DNA of 64,000 nt from Heliocybe sulcata. Its lineage: Eukaryota > Basidiomycota > Agaricomycetes > Gloeophyllales > Gloeophyllaceae. The stretch's first letter is position 1. Each line of letters starts with the position of its first letter. Below are positions 48,197-60,600 of this stretch, piece after piece. The notes beneath the pieces are model-generated. The model was not told the DNA's origin, searched no databases, and saw nothing but the letters and a program-made list of their open reading frames with translations. The DNA is taken from the NCBI GenBank assembly GCA_004369045.1, contig ML213520.1, positions 186,001 through 250,000 of the forward strand, given 5' to 3'. The position numbers and the translations under genes were made by a program.

Positions 48197-49065
48197 ATGC
48201 TCCCGGTTAGAAATCCTTTTGCACGGCGCCGACCCGCCCAGCCACCTGCTCAACCTCATGCAACCATTGCGCCTCCTACGTTCTCACATTACTCTACTCC
48301 GGCAGTGCCCAACAGCCTCTGGTTTGCCTCGGACTTCCTACTGGGTGCCGGCATGGTAGTCATCCAGCCATCCACACAAAGGATCGTTCTTATCCACGAT
48401 GGATCAACTGGTCTTTGGATCCTACCTAAAGGGAGGAAAGATATTGGGGAGAGTTTAGAGCAGGCGGCGCTCAGGGAAGCGTATGAAGAGGTACGCACAA
48501 GCTAACTGCTAATTTGCCTGGCATCAGGATGTATGATACTATTGTTCTGCTTCGAAAGACTGGGTATAGATCCCAGTTCCTCCCACTTTTGAGCGGTAGC
48601 AGAGCCCCTGCCCCAGGATCCCTCCGTAATGCCGAGGCAACTACTGAACCGATCTACGTCTCTACTATCCGGTTCGGACGTGAGTATGGAGGCCATGGCG
48701 GAGAGTATCTCACATTCTGGTATGTAGGATATATTGACGAAGACGCGGTCAGTCTCTTATGCTTTGACTCGTTTCCAAAGTGCCGTAAGTCTTATAGTCG
48801 AATGTTGGCGCAGGTGCGAGAAGAAAACACGGGCATGATAGACGAGAAGCAATACGTTAGCCATCTGTTGACGCCTCAGCAGGCACTAGAAAGGCTCGGC
48901 GATGCAACAATTGAAGCACAAATTCTGCAGATGGCCTGGCACTTGTTCGGGCTCACGTACCTGTCATCGACCGAGGATGGTCAAGCTGATCAAGAGCCTT
49001 CGCCTCCGAAGGCAACAGCATCTGCTAGCTCTCAAGGACACAGGAACAGAAGGCAGGGGGCATGA
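48197..49065 (+). CDS. Nudix hydrolase, copy 2
   Basis: Exons 48197-48490, 48559-48747 and 48814-49065 give 244 aa. The Nudix box is intact across the first intron: GRKDIGESLEQAALREAYEE plus TGY. It is paralogous to the gene at 40440 over almost the whole length. Shared blocks include the (A/T)PAVP(D/N)SLW(Y/F)ASDF motif, LPKGRKD, SRAPAPGS, TEPIYV, HGGEYLTFWYVG, and REE-TGM with HLLTPQQA. The introns fall at the same two positions, so the pair arose by DNA duplication, not by copying of mRNA. Substrate is unknown. Confidence 0.88.
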
Positions 49066-49563
49066 TATTATATTGTACGTCTCCGCAATTCTTTTGTACC
49101 CTTAGGATTTGTCTCCGGCTGGAATGTACGATATAGGCTCTGGAGTACATGTAGCGCGCCCGGGAATCAGCTATACAATGAAAAGTACGTCGAGGACGAT
49201 TGAACGGTGAAAGAGACCGGTCACTTTTTTTGCCTTCAATGCGCAGTCAGACGCAGTCTCGCATAATATAGTCGTCCTTTTTGAGGGACACTTATTTTGC
49301 TCGTATGCGGGCACAAGTCCTTTCGTGTAGTATGTGCAGAACTGCGTGTTGCCAGTCTGCAGTGGGCGCCTTGGTAAGATTCCAGACTCGAGCTGTTGAT
49401 GAAAGGTTTGAACAGAGCCCAACTGCGCTTCGTACATCATACAATCCCGAGTTTCCCACAGTCAGAACGGCCAGCTGCCAAACCACTTCGTCCTCCTTCA
49501 ATATTCTTTGAAGCTTCGTGCAACTACTCGGCCTTCACTTGCTAGCTCTTTCTTGCATGTGTG
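49066..49563. other. Intergenic, no gene seen
   Basis: About 500 bases between the second Nudix gene and the F-box gene. Overlapping frames on both strands (49281-49511) have no motif. It should hold one 3' UTR and one promoter. Confidence 0.5.
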
Positions 49564-51248
49564 ATGCCGTTCTCTCTGGATACTCTTCACGATGATGTAC
49601 TTGTCTATCTTTTCGGCTTCTTGGCGGTTCCAGATATCTTGGGTATGCGACAGGCAAGTATAAACCATGAGCTATGCATTATATTTGCTCATCAGGTTGG
49701 TCATAGACGTGCCGCCGCCTAAGGATGATTTCTCTCATGCGAACCGTCTGGCTTACTGAATGCAACACCGTCAAGAGCCAAGGATTCCCGTTCCCTGAGA
49801 AGGCGCTAGCAGCTATGGACATGCCTGAGTTGGAGCGCAGAGCTCGTCGAGCTTACCAACTGGGCAACAAATGGTCTAGTCTGGATCATATGGCACCACG
49901 AGCAACTTGTGTATTCGAAGCTAATCCTGGTAACCCTATCATGAATTTGCGGTTCCTGCCGCGCTCGGATGGCAAATGGATCGTTACGGTATCTCAAGGG
50001 ATATGGTCTGTGCTGGCTTTCTGGCACATGAATGCAGACGAGCCAGGTAGTATTATCAAAGTGGCCGAATGGACACGGAAAGGCACCTTCTTCCATGCCT
50101 TCGTGGTGAATCAGGATCCCGATTCCGAGGCTACTGTAGCCGTTTCCGTCTCTCTGTCGCAGGTACGACATAGGATAATTGCCTAGTGGTCAATTAATAA
50201 TCTATGTATGCGACTTTAGCAACGTACAGATCACCAGATAGACATTCTTCAGCTGCGCCACAACGTCTATAATGGACTGTCGTCTTTAAGACTAGTGACG
50301 TCCATTGAGACCTCTCACCTACCAGTTACTCTGCGAGGTGGTATCCTGGCGATGAGTGATCGAGCCGACGAAACCAGGATACTAAACTGGAGGGATGGCA
50401 GTGAATCCGTCCTACATGATAAGGAGGAAGCCGATCTGACATCGTGGCAAGTAAATTTAGTCCTTTACACTCTTCTGATTACGACATCAACAAAATATTA
50501 GTACAACAGATGTCTTCAAGTTGTGTTCGCACACGAGAGTATCCTCGTGATTAGAGCTCGCTCTGTGAATATGTTCCCTGAGCCCGTCCTGCTAAAGGCG
50601 GAGGGCATCCGGGTCTACGATCCCGTAGCCACGTACTCATTCGGGTGGATCGATGCGGTGGCGGTCAATGTGGTGCATACGCCGCCAGGATACCGAGACC
50701 AAACCGATATATCAACAGGCAGTCCGCTCCGACCACTCTCAATCCTCTTGCGAGAAGATGGTGACGACCCCTGGGCACCGGATGCCTGCTCAGTTTCACT
50801 GTTCGAACTTCTTCCCAACCCGACCTATGTTTCTATTCACTCCGAGCAAGGTCGAATCTCCCCAGGCCAGTCCCCCTACATCTTTCCGCCTGTTCACAAG
50901 CACCGCGTACGCTCCATCAGAGGCTATCTCCGCTGCAATAGTCTGTTCCTCGGCAAGTTCGGAACCGCCCTCTGGATACAGCCGCGCGAGCCGGGGCACT
51001 TAGGCTTGACAGCGTTGGAGCTGCATAGCCAGGACGCCCAAGTAGCGGGACCGGCTGCCGCGAACGAGTCCTTAATGACGACAGTCTTCCCTGGTCCTCT
51101 GCTCTCCGCAGATAGGGTACATATGATTTTAAATAAGAAACTATGGACCAACGAGCTGAGGTACTGGGCCTCAATGGACTACGACGAGGAGAATGGAGTT
51201 ATTGCTCTTGGGAACAATCATGGAGATGTTACGGTTCTGGAGCTCTGA
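49564..51248 (+). CDS. F-box protein of the mushroom beta-propeller-like type
   Basis: Exons 49564-49653, 49707-50162, 50220-50450 and 50502-51248 give 507 aa. The F-box is split by the first intron: SLDTLHDDVLVYLFGFL and DILGMRQ join TCRRLRMISLMRTVW. That junction needs a GC donor (CAG|GCAAGT). The remainder carries repeated strands of a propeller-like kind (LRFLPRSDGKWIVTVSQGIW, CLQVVFAHESILVIRARSV, WASMDYDEENGVIALGNNHG). This matches a large family of agaricomycete F-box proteins I recall with the same exon starts. The product would be an SCF ubiquitin ligase adaptor; the target is unknown. It appears intact. Confidence 0.85.
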
Positions 51249-51869
51249 GCAAGAACAATAATCTATCGCGCAGACTCTACGATATGACGCATAGTCCGGG
51301 ATGACTGCACAAGATAATCACGAACATAGTCACTTGCATGTATATATAGGTACAAACGGGCGAACAAGTGTGCCCTCATACACAGTTGGATCGTCTCTCA
51401 AGTTCATACTACACTCCTCTCCCCGGTCGGCTTGGACTACGGTACAATACACAGTATCTTCGGAGATTTCGGTCCAGATTGATTGGGCTTGAGCATTTTT
51501 CTCGCTGGTTGCGATCGACGCCATACTCGTACTTGCTGCAATGACGAACTGTTCGGCGAGCTGAGGGCAGGAAACACCTCCGCTTGACGGATGCAGTGCA
51601 GGTGAGCCTGTGACTAAGGCGCGCTTGTTGTCTTATACTATCATATGCGAAGCGATATACTTTGCACCGCGACGCAGACAATCATATACATTAATAATGC
51701 GAGAGTCACCTCACCGTGCTCATGAAATCCAGGAACAAGAACAAGGTCGCATCTGTTATTTCGATCTTGTCGGCCATCTTGAAATTCACCGGGATCATTG
51801 CGTCATAACTCCGGTTTCTAAGGATCCTCCCACCTGGTCTCTCCTGGTCTCCTCTGGGTACGGTCCTCC
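51249..51869. other. Intergenic, no gene seen
   Basis: About 620 bases between the F-box gene and the palmitoyltransferase. Frames in 51301-51700 are short and unrecognised. Confidence 0.5.
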
Positions 51870-54103
51870 ATGGCAGGCGACGCAGGCTCCCAACCGCAAT
51901 TTGACCAACACTCATGCTGCGGCGTCGTTGAAGAGGCAGCGTACCGCGCTCACCAACGGCGAGAGGAAAGACAGAAGCAGTCATGGATTGTCCGCAAACT
52001 CGCTGTCGGCATCGCAATAGGCATCCTCGCGTACACGACCTACGTGTACATCGGGCGGTTTTGCGTGCCAATGATTAGAAAGGATGCGGGAGCGCTGGGG
52101 AGTCGGGCTATGGGAAGTGAGTCGTACGTCGGTTGCAGCGGGGAGGCGCGACTAACGAAAGATAGTCGGATTCCTGGTTGTTTTCTGCGTAATTGCTATG
52201 ATGACTTATTGGTCGTATCTTAAGGTGAGTTTGGCTTGGAATCTGAGGTTAATTTGCTAAGACATGCATAGATCATCCTCACTCCGCCCGGTTTCGCCAA
52301 AGACGTAGGTTGGCTGTCCCGGTTGGCCCTGAAGCTCACGAATCCTGATTGTACTGCGCCCTCAGCACGTCTCGAAGTCACCCGAGCCCAATCCCTCCAG
52401 AACAGCTCGATTTGACGATTCCTGGGAGGAAGGCATGGGCGGTTATCAGTACGAGGGCATAACGTATCCTGAGAACGACCCTTCTCAATCCAATCCACCA
52501 CCTTCTACTGCGACCGGCTCGACAGCAGTAGCTCAACCAACGGCCGAGAAGCACACTGAGTCCTTGCGGAATGAACACGCGGACTCTTCTCAAAACGCCG
52601 CCTCAGCCGACCCGAACGCAGGCAATCTCGACTCTATACCTCCGGTCGGCTTAGTGAAAGCAGCGGTCGACCCCTCCGTCGAATCTGCTGCCCCCGCTCA
52701 ACCTCCCTCTCCCCAACCACGTTCTTCTTTTCAATCCCGTCCTGAGCAGCCACCCCGCACGAAATCCGAGAATACTCCTGCACGTGTCCCGCCAACTAGG
52801 AGACCGCCGACGACGCCCGTGCTCCTCCCCGAGTGTCGGTATTGTTATAAGGATGGGTTTGTGAAACCGCTGAGGACGCATCATTGTCGGTCGTGTGGGA
52901 CTGTGAGTTGGTTCATTCTCTTCGGGGACAGGGTGGGAGGCTGATGCGCAGGTAGTGTGTATTGAGGTTTGATCATCATTGCCCATGTAAGTTATTCAGA
53001 GTGTTGGGAAGTGGAGATGGGTGCTAATGAAGAGTAGGGATTGGGCAGTGTGTCGGTGCGAGGAATCATAAAGTACGTTTTTGTCTCCTCCCACCTAGTA
53101 CTAATTTAACTCGTGCTCGGTATCTGCAGTTCTTCTACATCTTCTGCGAATGGGGGGCCCTCCTCTGCATATGGTTATTTGCGACGCTGTTGGCTCGGAA
53201 TGTAAGCCCGGGCAGCGACTCCCCCGACGGCCAACAAATTGCTGTAATTGCATTGTACGTTTCCCCTGTCTCCAAAATTCCTATGAGGGTCTGAGACCTT
53301 TTCCTCCCTTTCCTCTTTCCACCACGCATATATGAACGCCCATTCTCGCCACACATAAACGACCGCCATATCCCTCACGCATGCACCACACCTACCTCAA
53401 ATCATGTCCATGCCATACACGCACATTAGGGCGGGCCTTTTCATGTTGTTCACGCTGACGATGATCGCGAGCCATACGCGGCTTATTATGTACAACCAGA
53501 CGACGGTGGAGCATTTGGGAGTGCAGAGGATGAAGGAGAGGGAGAGGGCAGTGTTGGGAAATTATTTTGGGTGGTGGCAGTTTGGGTGAGCATATCTTCC
53601 GCCGCTTTTGCGTCCTTCGTTACCCTCTTTGCCCCTCTTTCGCCCTTCATCCTTATTGGTGTTATGTGGATGTTCTTGCTGACTGGTCTCGCGTTCTACG
53701 TGGATACTCGTCAGGGAGAAGCGAAGAACACGCAAACAGTGGGACGAAGAGTGGGGAGCCCTGGGGCAAGAGGGGAATCTTTGGTGGCTAGGGAGTTGTA
53801 GGGCGAATTGGGAGAGTGTCATGGGGGGGAGTGTGGTGGGGTGGTTTTGTGAGTGCTGACTCTTGACTTTCTGCTTTCGGTGGAGGGGAGAGGGGCGGGG
53901 GAGTATTGAGTGAGAGTGGTTGTATGCTACGGATTTTTGTTATGTGTTTGATGTGGCATGTCTACGTTTACTGACGTTGACCGGGCATTGCAGTGCCGAT
54001 TGGGAGATCTCCGATGGATGGGCTGGAGTTTAGGACGAATCCGAGGTTTGACGAAAGGGGGGTCTGGAGGCCGAGGAGGGAGTGGCCGGAGGGGTTGAGG
54101 TAG
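51870..54103 (+). CDS. DHHC-type protein S-palmitoyltransferase (PFA3-like)
   Basis: Ten exons (51870-52116 to 53994-54103) give 488 aa. DHHC enzymes attach palmitate to cysteines of membrane proteins. Two N-terminal membrane helices (KLAVGIAIGILAYTTYVYIG and GFLVVFCVIAMMTYWSYL) are followed by a long Pro/Ser-rich cytosolic loop. The zinc-binding Cys-rich domain is split over four exons: CRYCYKDGFVKPLRTHHCRS, CGT, CVLRFDHHCPW, then IGQCVGARNHK. The catalytic DHHC is intact. Two more helices follow (IFCEWGALLCIWLFATLLA, AGLFMLFTLTMIASH). The TTxE-like NQTTVEHLG motif and a C-terminal NPRFDERGVW tail fit the family. The long loop before the DHHC domain is larger than in yeast Pfa3. Confidence 0.9.
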
Positions 54104-54790
54104 CGACTGGTGAGCTGGGTGATTTTACCCGGTTCGTGCGAGATTGCTGATGAAACGAATATACTAGGGAAGTGGGTTGATGGATACAATGGACATGATT
54201 TGACGATCGTATACGAGACACGATATCTGCTCAGGATGGACATTGGTATGGTATTTGTGTAAAAATGTTTTTGCTTGTCGCGCATGTTGCTATGATCAAT
54301 GGATAGCTCACCTTGCATCTTTCATGGATAGCATATTAGCACGCTGGTTTCGCCTGAGCGTTCCGTCGCCGGTGTAGGGTTTCTCCTCTCACTTTCGAAA
54401 TGGATGCGTTCCATAGTACAGCTCAATGCTTCCTCGGATGTCACTCGGTATAAGCGATCCGTATCCACTCTAGTGAGTCTTTTTGGGCATGCCACCATCT
54501 ACGCTGCGCACGAATGATGATGAAGTGGCTTCATTTCAGGTAGGCTTCCTTACTTTATTCTGACCTATGTGGCACTATTCTAGGCACAAGGCCATAGAGG
54601 AACGTGGCGCGTCCTGTGTTTCATATCTTGTGCCACATATCACTCCAATGCGCGTCGCCATGTCGCCACCTTGTCCGGCCAAAGGTGGCTGTGTCACTTT
54701 GTTCTGACTTGTGGCACCCTATATAAGCCCTCCGTATCTCCAGCCTTTAAGCCTTTAAGTCCCCAAAGGCGCCTGCTCCCTCCTGGCAGA
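54104..54790. promoter_or_regulatory. Intergenic with TATA box for the downstream F-box gene
   Basis: About 690 bases. TATATAAG at 54720-54727 lies about 65 bases upstream of the split start codon of the next gene, a plausible TATA element. No gene was seen in the rest. Confidence 0.5.
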
Positions 54791-56386
54791 ATGTAAGTTG
54801 CCGTTGGCGTTCACAACATGCAGATACTAATCACGATGTGCCTTAGGGAACCTGGAATCCTGGACATCCCAGGACACGGCGATGATATGCGCTACGAGAA
54901 TGACGAGCTCAGACTGCGTTATATTCCTGATAACCCTCGAAAGAACTCTACCATCCCCATCCCACCTGCCACAGTCAACTATATATTTCGGTTAAATGAG
55001 GACGTCATGCGTCTCATCTTCCTCTTGTTGCTCCCAGGGCTGTTTGTTCGTCCTGACAAGAAAGCAGCTCCTCTGCTGGTCTGCCACGTGTGCCATAGGT
55101 GGCGCGAAATTGCCCTTGGGACGGCGGGTCTTTGGTCCTCCCTCTCTCTGATCATGACACGGCAACCCTCTGCATACCGGCCTATTCTGCGCTCATGGCT
55201 CGGCCGGGCTGCACAGAGGGATCTTACCGTCACTCTGGCACGCCGCGACCCCGAGCCCCGCAAGCAGCGGCTCGGAAAGATTCTATGGGCGCTTACGCCT
55301 TTCGCTCCGTATCTTGAATGTGTCCGCATACTCTGCGATGTGTATGACGCTGATTCTCTCAAGATCCTCTCCAAGTGGCGTCTGAATCGACTGCGAAAGC
55401 TGGTTTTGTGTGCCCAGAGCCGGCCTGAACAGGAGACGTGGGTCAGCGATCTAGGCTTCCTACACCGTATAGAAGCCCCTCGCTTCCAGGAATTTTCGAT
55501 GAGGGCATGCTTCCCTATGCTGATTGGACTCGATTGGATTCAACTGCCGACACAGCTGACACGGCTCTCGACATCGGCAAGGTTTAGGGACCTTGTCACG
55601 CTTGAGGAGTTCCCCAACTTGCAGGCTCTCCACTTCTATTGCGACTTGAAGGCTTGGGACAGCCACTTGGGGCCTGCAACCGTCACTTTGCGTTCTCTGC
55701 GAGAACTCAGTCTTGCATGTTCTTCTTACTCGAATCGAGCTGCCGATCTGCTGGCCCGCCTCTGCCTGCCGGAGCTGCGCGTACTCGAAATCCGGTGTTG
55801 TATTGAGTGGCCTGATACACTGGAACTGGAAGCGAGGGACTTTAGTCATCCTTCTGAGGAGAAGCACCCTATTACCAGAATGATACAACGGTCCCGCTGC
55901 TCTCTGCAACAGCTGTATGTGGATCTCCGATTTGCCTGCGAAGACGATGTTGTGGCCGCGTTCGAGGTTATGCCGGAGCTGGCCAGACTTTCCGTGTCGA
56001 CCCCTGTTCTCGTATTTTCTCCTGACCATGTCAGCCGCGAGGAGTATATGCGTCGGGTCTCGTCGCCTACCAGAAGACTCTTTGAAGCCCTCACCTGGGA
56101 CGCCGGTCAGCCGCATGCTCTCCTCCTTCCTAGGTTGCGGTACCTGTCCATAGGGGGCTATCGCAAGGAAGTATGGGATGAGTGTATCCAGACCATGGTT
56201 GATTCAAGGATTTGCGGCGCTTCAGATCAGTCCCGGGCTGGCGAGCTGCCTACGGCACTTTCGTATCTGTACATCAATAGACAGGTCTTTTTATGGACAA
56301 ATCTCGGTGATGAACAGGAGGAAGAAGTTTGGTGCCTGACCGACGGTGCAGTCGAGAGCTATAAGGACCGCTATCGATGCCCGTGA
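54791..56386 (+). CDS. F-box/leucine-rich protein with intron-split start codon
   Basis: The best model has exon 1 ending AT at 54791-54792, a 54-nt intron (54793-54846, GTAAGT...CCTTAG, with a TACTAAT branch-like site), and exon 2 from G54847. Splicing creates ATGGAACCTGG, so the start codon itself is assembled by splicing, for 513 aa (MEPGILDIPGHG...). The alternative is ATG 54818, inside that intron, or the internal ATG at 54887. The F-box follows (LNEDVMRLIFLLLL, then LLVCHVCHRWREIALGTAGLW). Leu-rich repeats come next (LRKLVLC, LQALHFYCD, LRELSLACSS, LRVLEIRCC, LRYLSIGGY). The protein should be an SCF adaptor with unknown target. Confidence 0.85.
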
Positions 56387-56875
56387 ACTGTAACACTTAT
56401 AATAATGTCTTGCTTACGCGTTTACTGATTGGGCTCATTGATACTGGCTCCTCCGTTTCTACCTGTAAAGAGCTCGGACAATGATCCATGCTGGTATGCT
56501 CCGCTTCTGAAGTGTACAGCTGCAGCAGCGAAAGCGTTGCCTCTGGTGAGGAAAGTCGTGTCACCCCGGCCGCCCGCGCATAGACGAGATCTCAAATATC
56601 AGGCCCGACAGCATCGTATGCTTGCATTTATAAGTTTGCAGTGCTGAACGGCATACGTATGCGATAGAGTTGGCTTGGAAGGAGATCGGCGCACCGTGTT
56701 ATTGCTTGACATGAGTACGGGCGCCTGGAGGCTCTCCAGAAATAATATCTTGTGTGGCAGAGGAAGATGGGTTGTACCGGAGGTCTAGTGACCGTGAGAA
56801 CTCCGGCCCATACCGCCATACCGGCGTGAGTGCGGCTATCGCGTGCATTTCTTGTTCTACGCCTACGCGCACACA
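56387..56875. other. Intergenic, no gene seen
   Basis: About 490 bases between the F-box gene and MPP6. Frames here are short or antisense and without motifs. Confidence 0.5.
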
Positions 56876-57648
56876 ATGTCGGGGAAGACCTTGAGCAATG
56901 GCACGCTCGGCTTGCGGTTCATGCAGAGGGCAAAGCTCGCTCAGCAAGCCGACGCTGATAAAGCCGCAGTGAAGGACGAGTCGCAGTGGGAGATCGCGAG
57001 CGCGGGGAGGGAGGCCTACGCGTCGTATGTGATACACTATTCTGATATATACGCAAGACTCTCAGTATTCAATGTCGATTGTCGATGTCTCAGGTCAGAG
57101 GTGACGTATGAAGCCTCGTATCTTCCCTTTCTTTTCCCGACGGCTGGTGGAGGTGCGTCCGCAGAGGTGAAAGGTCGTCGCAGGTTCGCCGCGGGAGGGC
57201 AGGAGGTTGCAGAAGACGAAGAGGCAAGTACCGTCCCTTTGCTAATAGTAATAAGACCCCGTTTCACGAGGGTACCTCACAGCCCCCCGAACCTGCCTTG
57301 CCTGCCGACGACAAACCGCGGGAGTGGTCGAAATCGAAGCGGCCGGCGACGATATCGGGCTCGGGTACGGTGTCCAGGCTGCAGAAGGATACCAAGGCGA
57401 ATGGGAATAATGCGAGGACGGCGAAGGCGGTGATTCACGAGACCGCGGCGGTTGGGACGGATCTGCGAGCGGCGCGGGCCGCGCCTAACGTGTTTCTCAA
57501 GCCTTCCGGGGTGGACGAACCGGCAGCTCCTCCAAAACCTGACGTTGGCGCGCTTTCTCAGGGTGCTAAGAGGACGCTCGATAGCGGTGGCGACGGAGCT
57601 GGCCGGCCTGCTGAGAAGAAGAGACGCAAGAAGAGAAAGGACGTCTGA
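56876..57648 (+). CDS. MPP6: MPP6-like nuclear exosome cofactor
   Basis: Exons 56876-57024, 57094-57223 and 57283-57648 give 214 aa. Mpp6 is a small basic RNA-binding protein that helps tether Mtr4 to the nuclear RNA exosome in rRNA processing. The N-terminal LSNGTLGLRFMQRAKLA is the family signature (LSxxxLxMKFMQRA). The middle has YEASYLPFLF, then an acidic run (VAEDEE) and REWSKSKRP. The very basic end (KKRRKKRKDV) suits nuclear RNA binding. The second intron (57224-57282) has a GC donor (GAG|GCAAGT), needed to join AEDEE with PPEPALPADDKP. Confidence 0.8.
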
Positions 57649-60600
57649 CTAGCTTTGGCTTGCCGGCATCTTACAAGTCGTAACGTAACTCGTCTAGCCT
57701 GCGCGGTCAAGCACCTCGTTCTCAAGGAAGACGGCCGGTTGCTCGAACCGTGTGTTCACGCGCCATCTCGTCGGGCTCCTCCACTCAGCGTCCTGTCCCA
57801 GCCAATGGACGCTGGGTTTCTGGCAGCTTGGAGGAGCTGTCGCGGAGACGGGACGGTTTGGTACCCACAGTTAACGCATTCCGATCTCAGCGAATCGCGG
57901 CCAGTACGGTTCCTGGGGACCCACAGCGGGGAGGACGCGATATGTCACTATTTCATCCGAGGACGCATATGTCACGTTAGGTTCAGGATGGCATAACCTC
58001 TCGTATGTATGTTGTAACGCGATCGAGTTATGTAACTTTGGCGTATGGTGATACGTCTTCTCTTCTTATGCACTCGGAGCTACATAGTGACTGGGAATAC
58101 AGATAGGAAGTCTTATCTGCAGCGTTCATTGGTCTCCTGCTTGTTAGTGCCGGGGGTGAGGTCACTTTTGATTCAATTGAGTGGAAGTCGACTTCGTTCG
58201 GATGTGTCGTTTGTCCTGAGCCGCTTCGTGATGAGAGGCTCTGCTTCCCGGAGAAGAGAACGAATAGTAGAGAGGCGGAGCTCCGTCTGCGATCGGGCGC
58301 CCACAACGTTGTCCAAGGCACAATACCCACCGAATGTGTGTGTCAGTGCGAGTTCTTTGAGGTAACTGTCGGGGCGGCTACTTGGAGGCTATCAGGTGCA
58401 TGTATGCCCGACGGTTCACCAGGATCGATATTGTAGTTCATTACCGCTGAATGGAACGAAGCGTATATGCCCTGAGCAGACGGATCGTGGCAAGTCACAC
58501 GGATATCCGAGGGTTTGAGAGGGTCGGCGTCTTGATATATGGGGTTAGCGCGCGGGTATCGGGCTACTTTGTCAATTATCGCAGGGAAGGTGCTCACTTT
58601 CACTAGTCACTTGTCGCGTATACGTATGTCAGTCAGCGCCATCTGCGAATCCACGTCGCGCGGTGTGTGGGTGTACGTATTCTCGAGTTGACAGAATCAG
58701 TGAGGTGTGCTGAGTGGTGTCGATCGGATCCGCCTTCGCCCTGGGTCGCCGAGAAGGGAGGGTTGGCCACTGTTCGGTGCGCGGCGCTGGGAGATCCGTG
58801 GAGGTGCTGGCGCCGCGGAGAGGGTAGGATCAATCGAGGCACTGACCAATGACAGGACCACGAGCTAGCTGGGACCTGCACGCGAACGCCGGGATGGCTC
58901 GATAACGCGCCTAGGCTCTGCAGCTTCCCAGATCGTGATGCAGTGCCGCGCATGCCATACACCAGATAGGACTTGGCTGTAAGTATCGGTATCAGCAGGG
59001 AGTCGCTGTACTCCGCGGGACGCTGCGGACCGGGACCCGGCAGGGCTATAATAGTGCGGGCAGAGTATAGGTAGCGCTATGGCACAATCCGTAGGTGGTA
59101 TTTGGAGCGCGATTCTTCCCATGGAGGCCCTGTGGAAGAGACCCCAAAGTGCAGCAGGGTCTACGAAGCAGGAAGTCCAGCTCTTCGTCGAGAAGAGGCG
59201 AACCCAAACTGAACTCAAATCCCGATAAAGCGCTGCCTGTCCTAGCACGCCGAATCCAGAGCGGATCGTCGAGCATCGTGGGTCCAGGGACCGCCAGCAG
59301 GAACATCCACACCAATTCTCGAGATACCGCCGAGCTCCAGGGCCGGAACCGGTCAGGACCATACTGGGCCCGCATAATGAACTGCTTCTGTGGCGACGCC
59401 GAGCCCGTCAATACAGCCCAGAGGCCTCATGGATGATCTCCCGCGGTGCTGTGGGACAGGAGAGAGATTGTGCGACTGGTAGAGGAAAGAGAGGCGGCGG
59501 TTTAAGAGCGACTAGGAACGGCCGTTCGGTGGGCGATCCTCGAGATCCAGAGGCGCCTCACGGCGTGGAGTGGGACGGCGGATATAGGGCGCCTCCATTC
59601 CCAGAGCCAGTTCTGTCGGTGGCATACTGTTCGGTGCGTATAGTAAGTGGACCACAGCGCCTGCAGTAGGTCCCACCGCTCCCGCTCCGGCACCGAAAGC
59701 CAGCGGTACGGTCTGATGGTGTGTATAAGCGGATCGTCAGGGCCGTAGCCACGCAAAAGGCGAGGATAGATACCTGCAAGACCACCGCTCTCGTCGGCAA
59801 CCCTATCTGCCGTCGGCTGGAGGCCTCGACCCCCTAGCTGAAGGTTCCTAGATGGCCTTCTCGCGAGGGTAGCACGGTGCATCGGCGAGACGTCAGATCG
59901 CGATAGCAGACCGTTCCCATACGCCAGGCCCGCTGTATGTTCGGCGCGAAATCGCGAAAACTAGGGCTGGTGCTGCGTTGATATATGTGATGGCGGGCAG
60001 ATATGCAATGACGCAGGGGACTCTAGATTGTGCGGTGATCGCCCCAGTCCGGGATGTGTGCGCCTTGATTGAGTACCCGAAGCGACTAAAGAAAGCACCC
60101 ATCATGAAGCGTACCCGTCAAAGCCCGATCGTGATTCATCGCGCCGAACCGGGCAACGCGGACAGGAATGACACTCGGCATCGCCCGTGCTGGGATCAAA
60201 ACTCTGTCCGACTCGATGTCATGTCCGCGCATGCGATTACGGATATCGGGGCTTTCTCGTCGCCAAGCGCCTCGCCGGATCTACCACCGACACCGGAGTG
60301 CCTGCCACGAGGCCCGGCAATGACCAGCCTATTCATGCTACGGTGCTTCCCCGGAGAATGCGCACACTTGACAGCTTGGAGTTTCAAACTGATTGACCGG
60401 TGACTCCGACGTATGACGGCAAATTTGAGGGCCTGGGAAGCGAGTAACCACCGCCGGATTCTGCTTCCGTCGCTGCACACAAAAGGAAATCAATGTCCAA
60501 AACCGAATGTGGTCGTGGAATGCAGGCTAGTCTCCCAAACAAGCAATACGTGGTTTCCTGTGTCGATCAGCGGCAGAGGTGTCCTCGGGCCAGGAACAAA

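Noticed and set aside
58865-59882. Wax-synthase-like membrane protein on the minus strand
   Set aside because: A few aromatic motifs seemed similar, but the frames do not join and no conserved His motif was seen; left as unresolved sequence.
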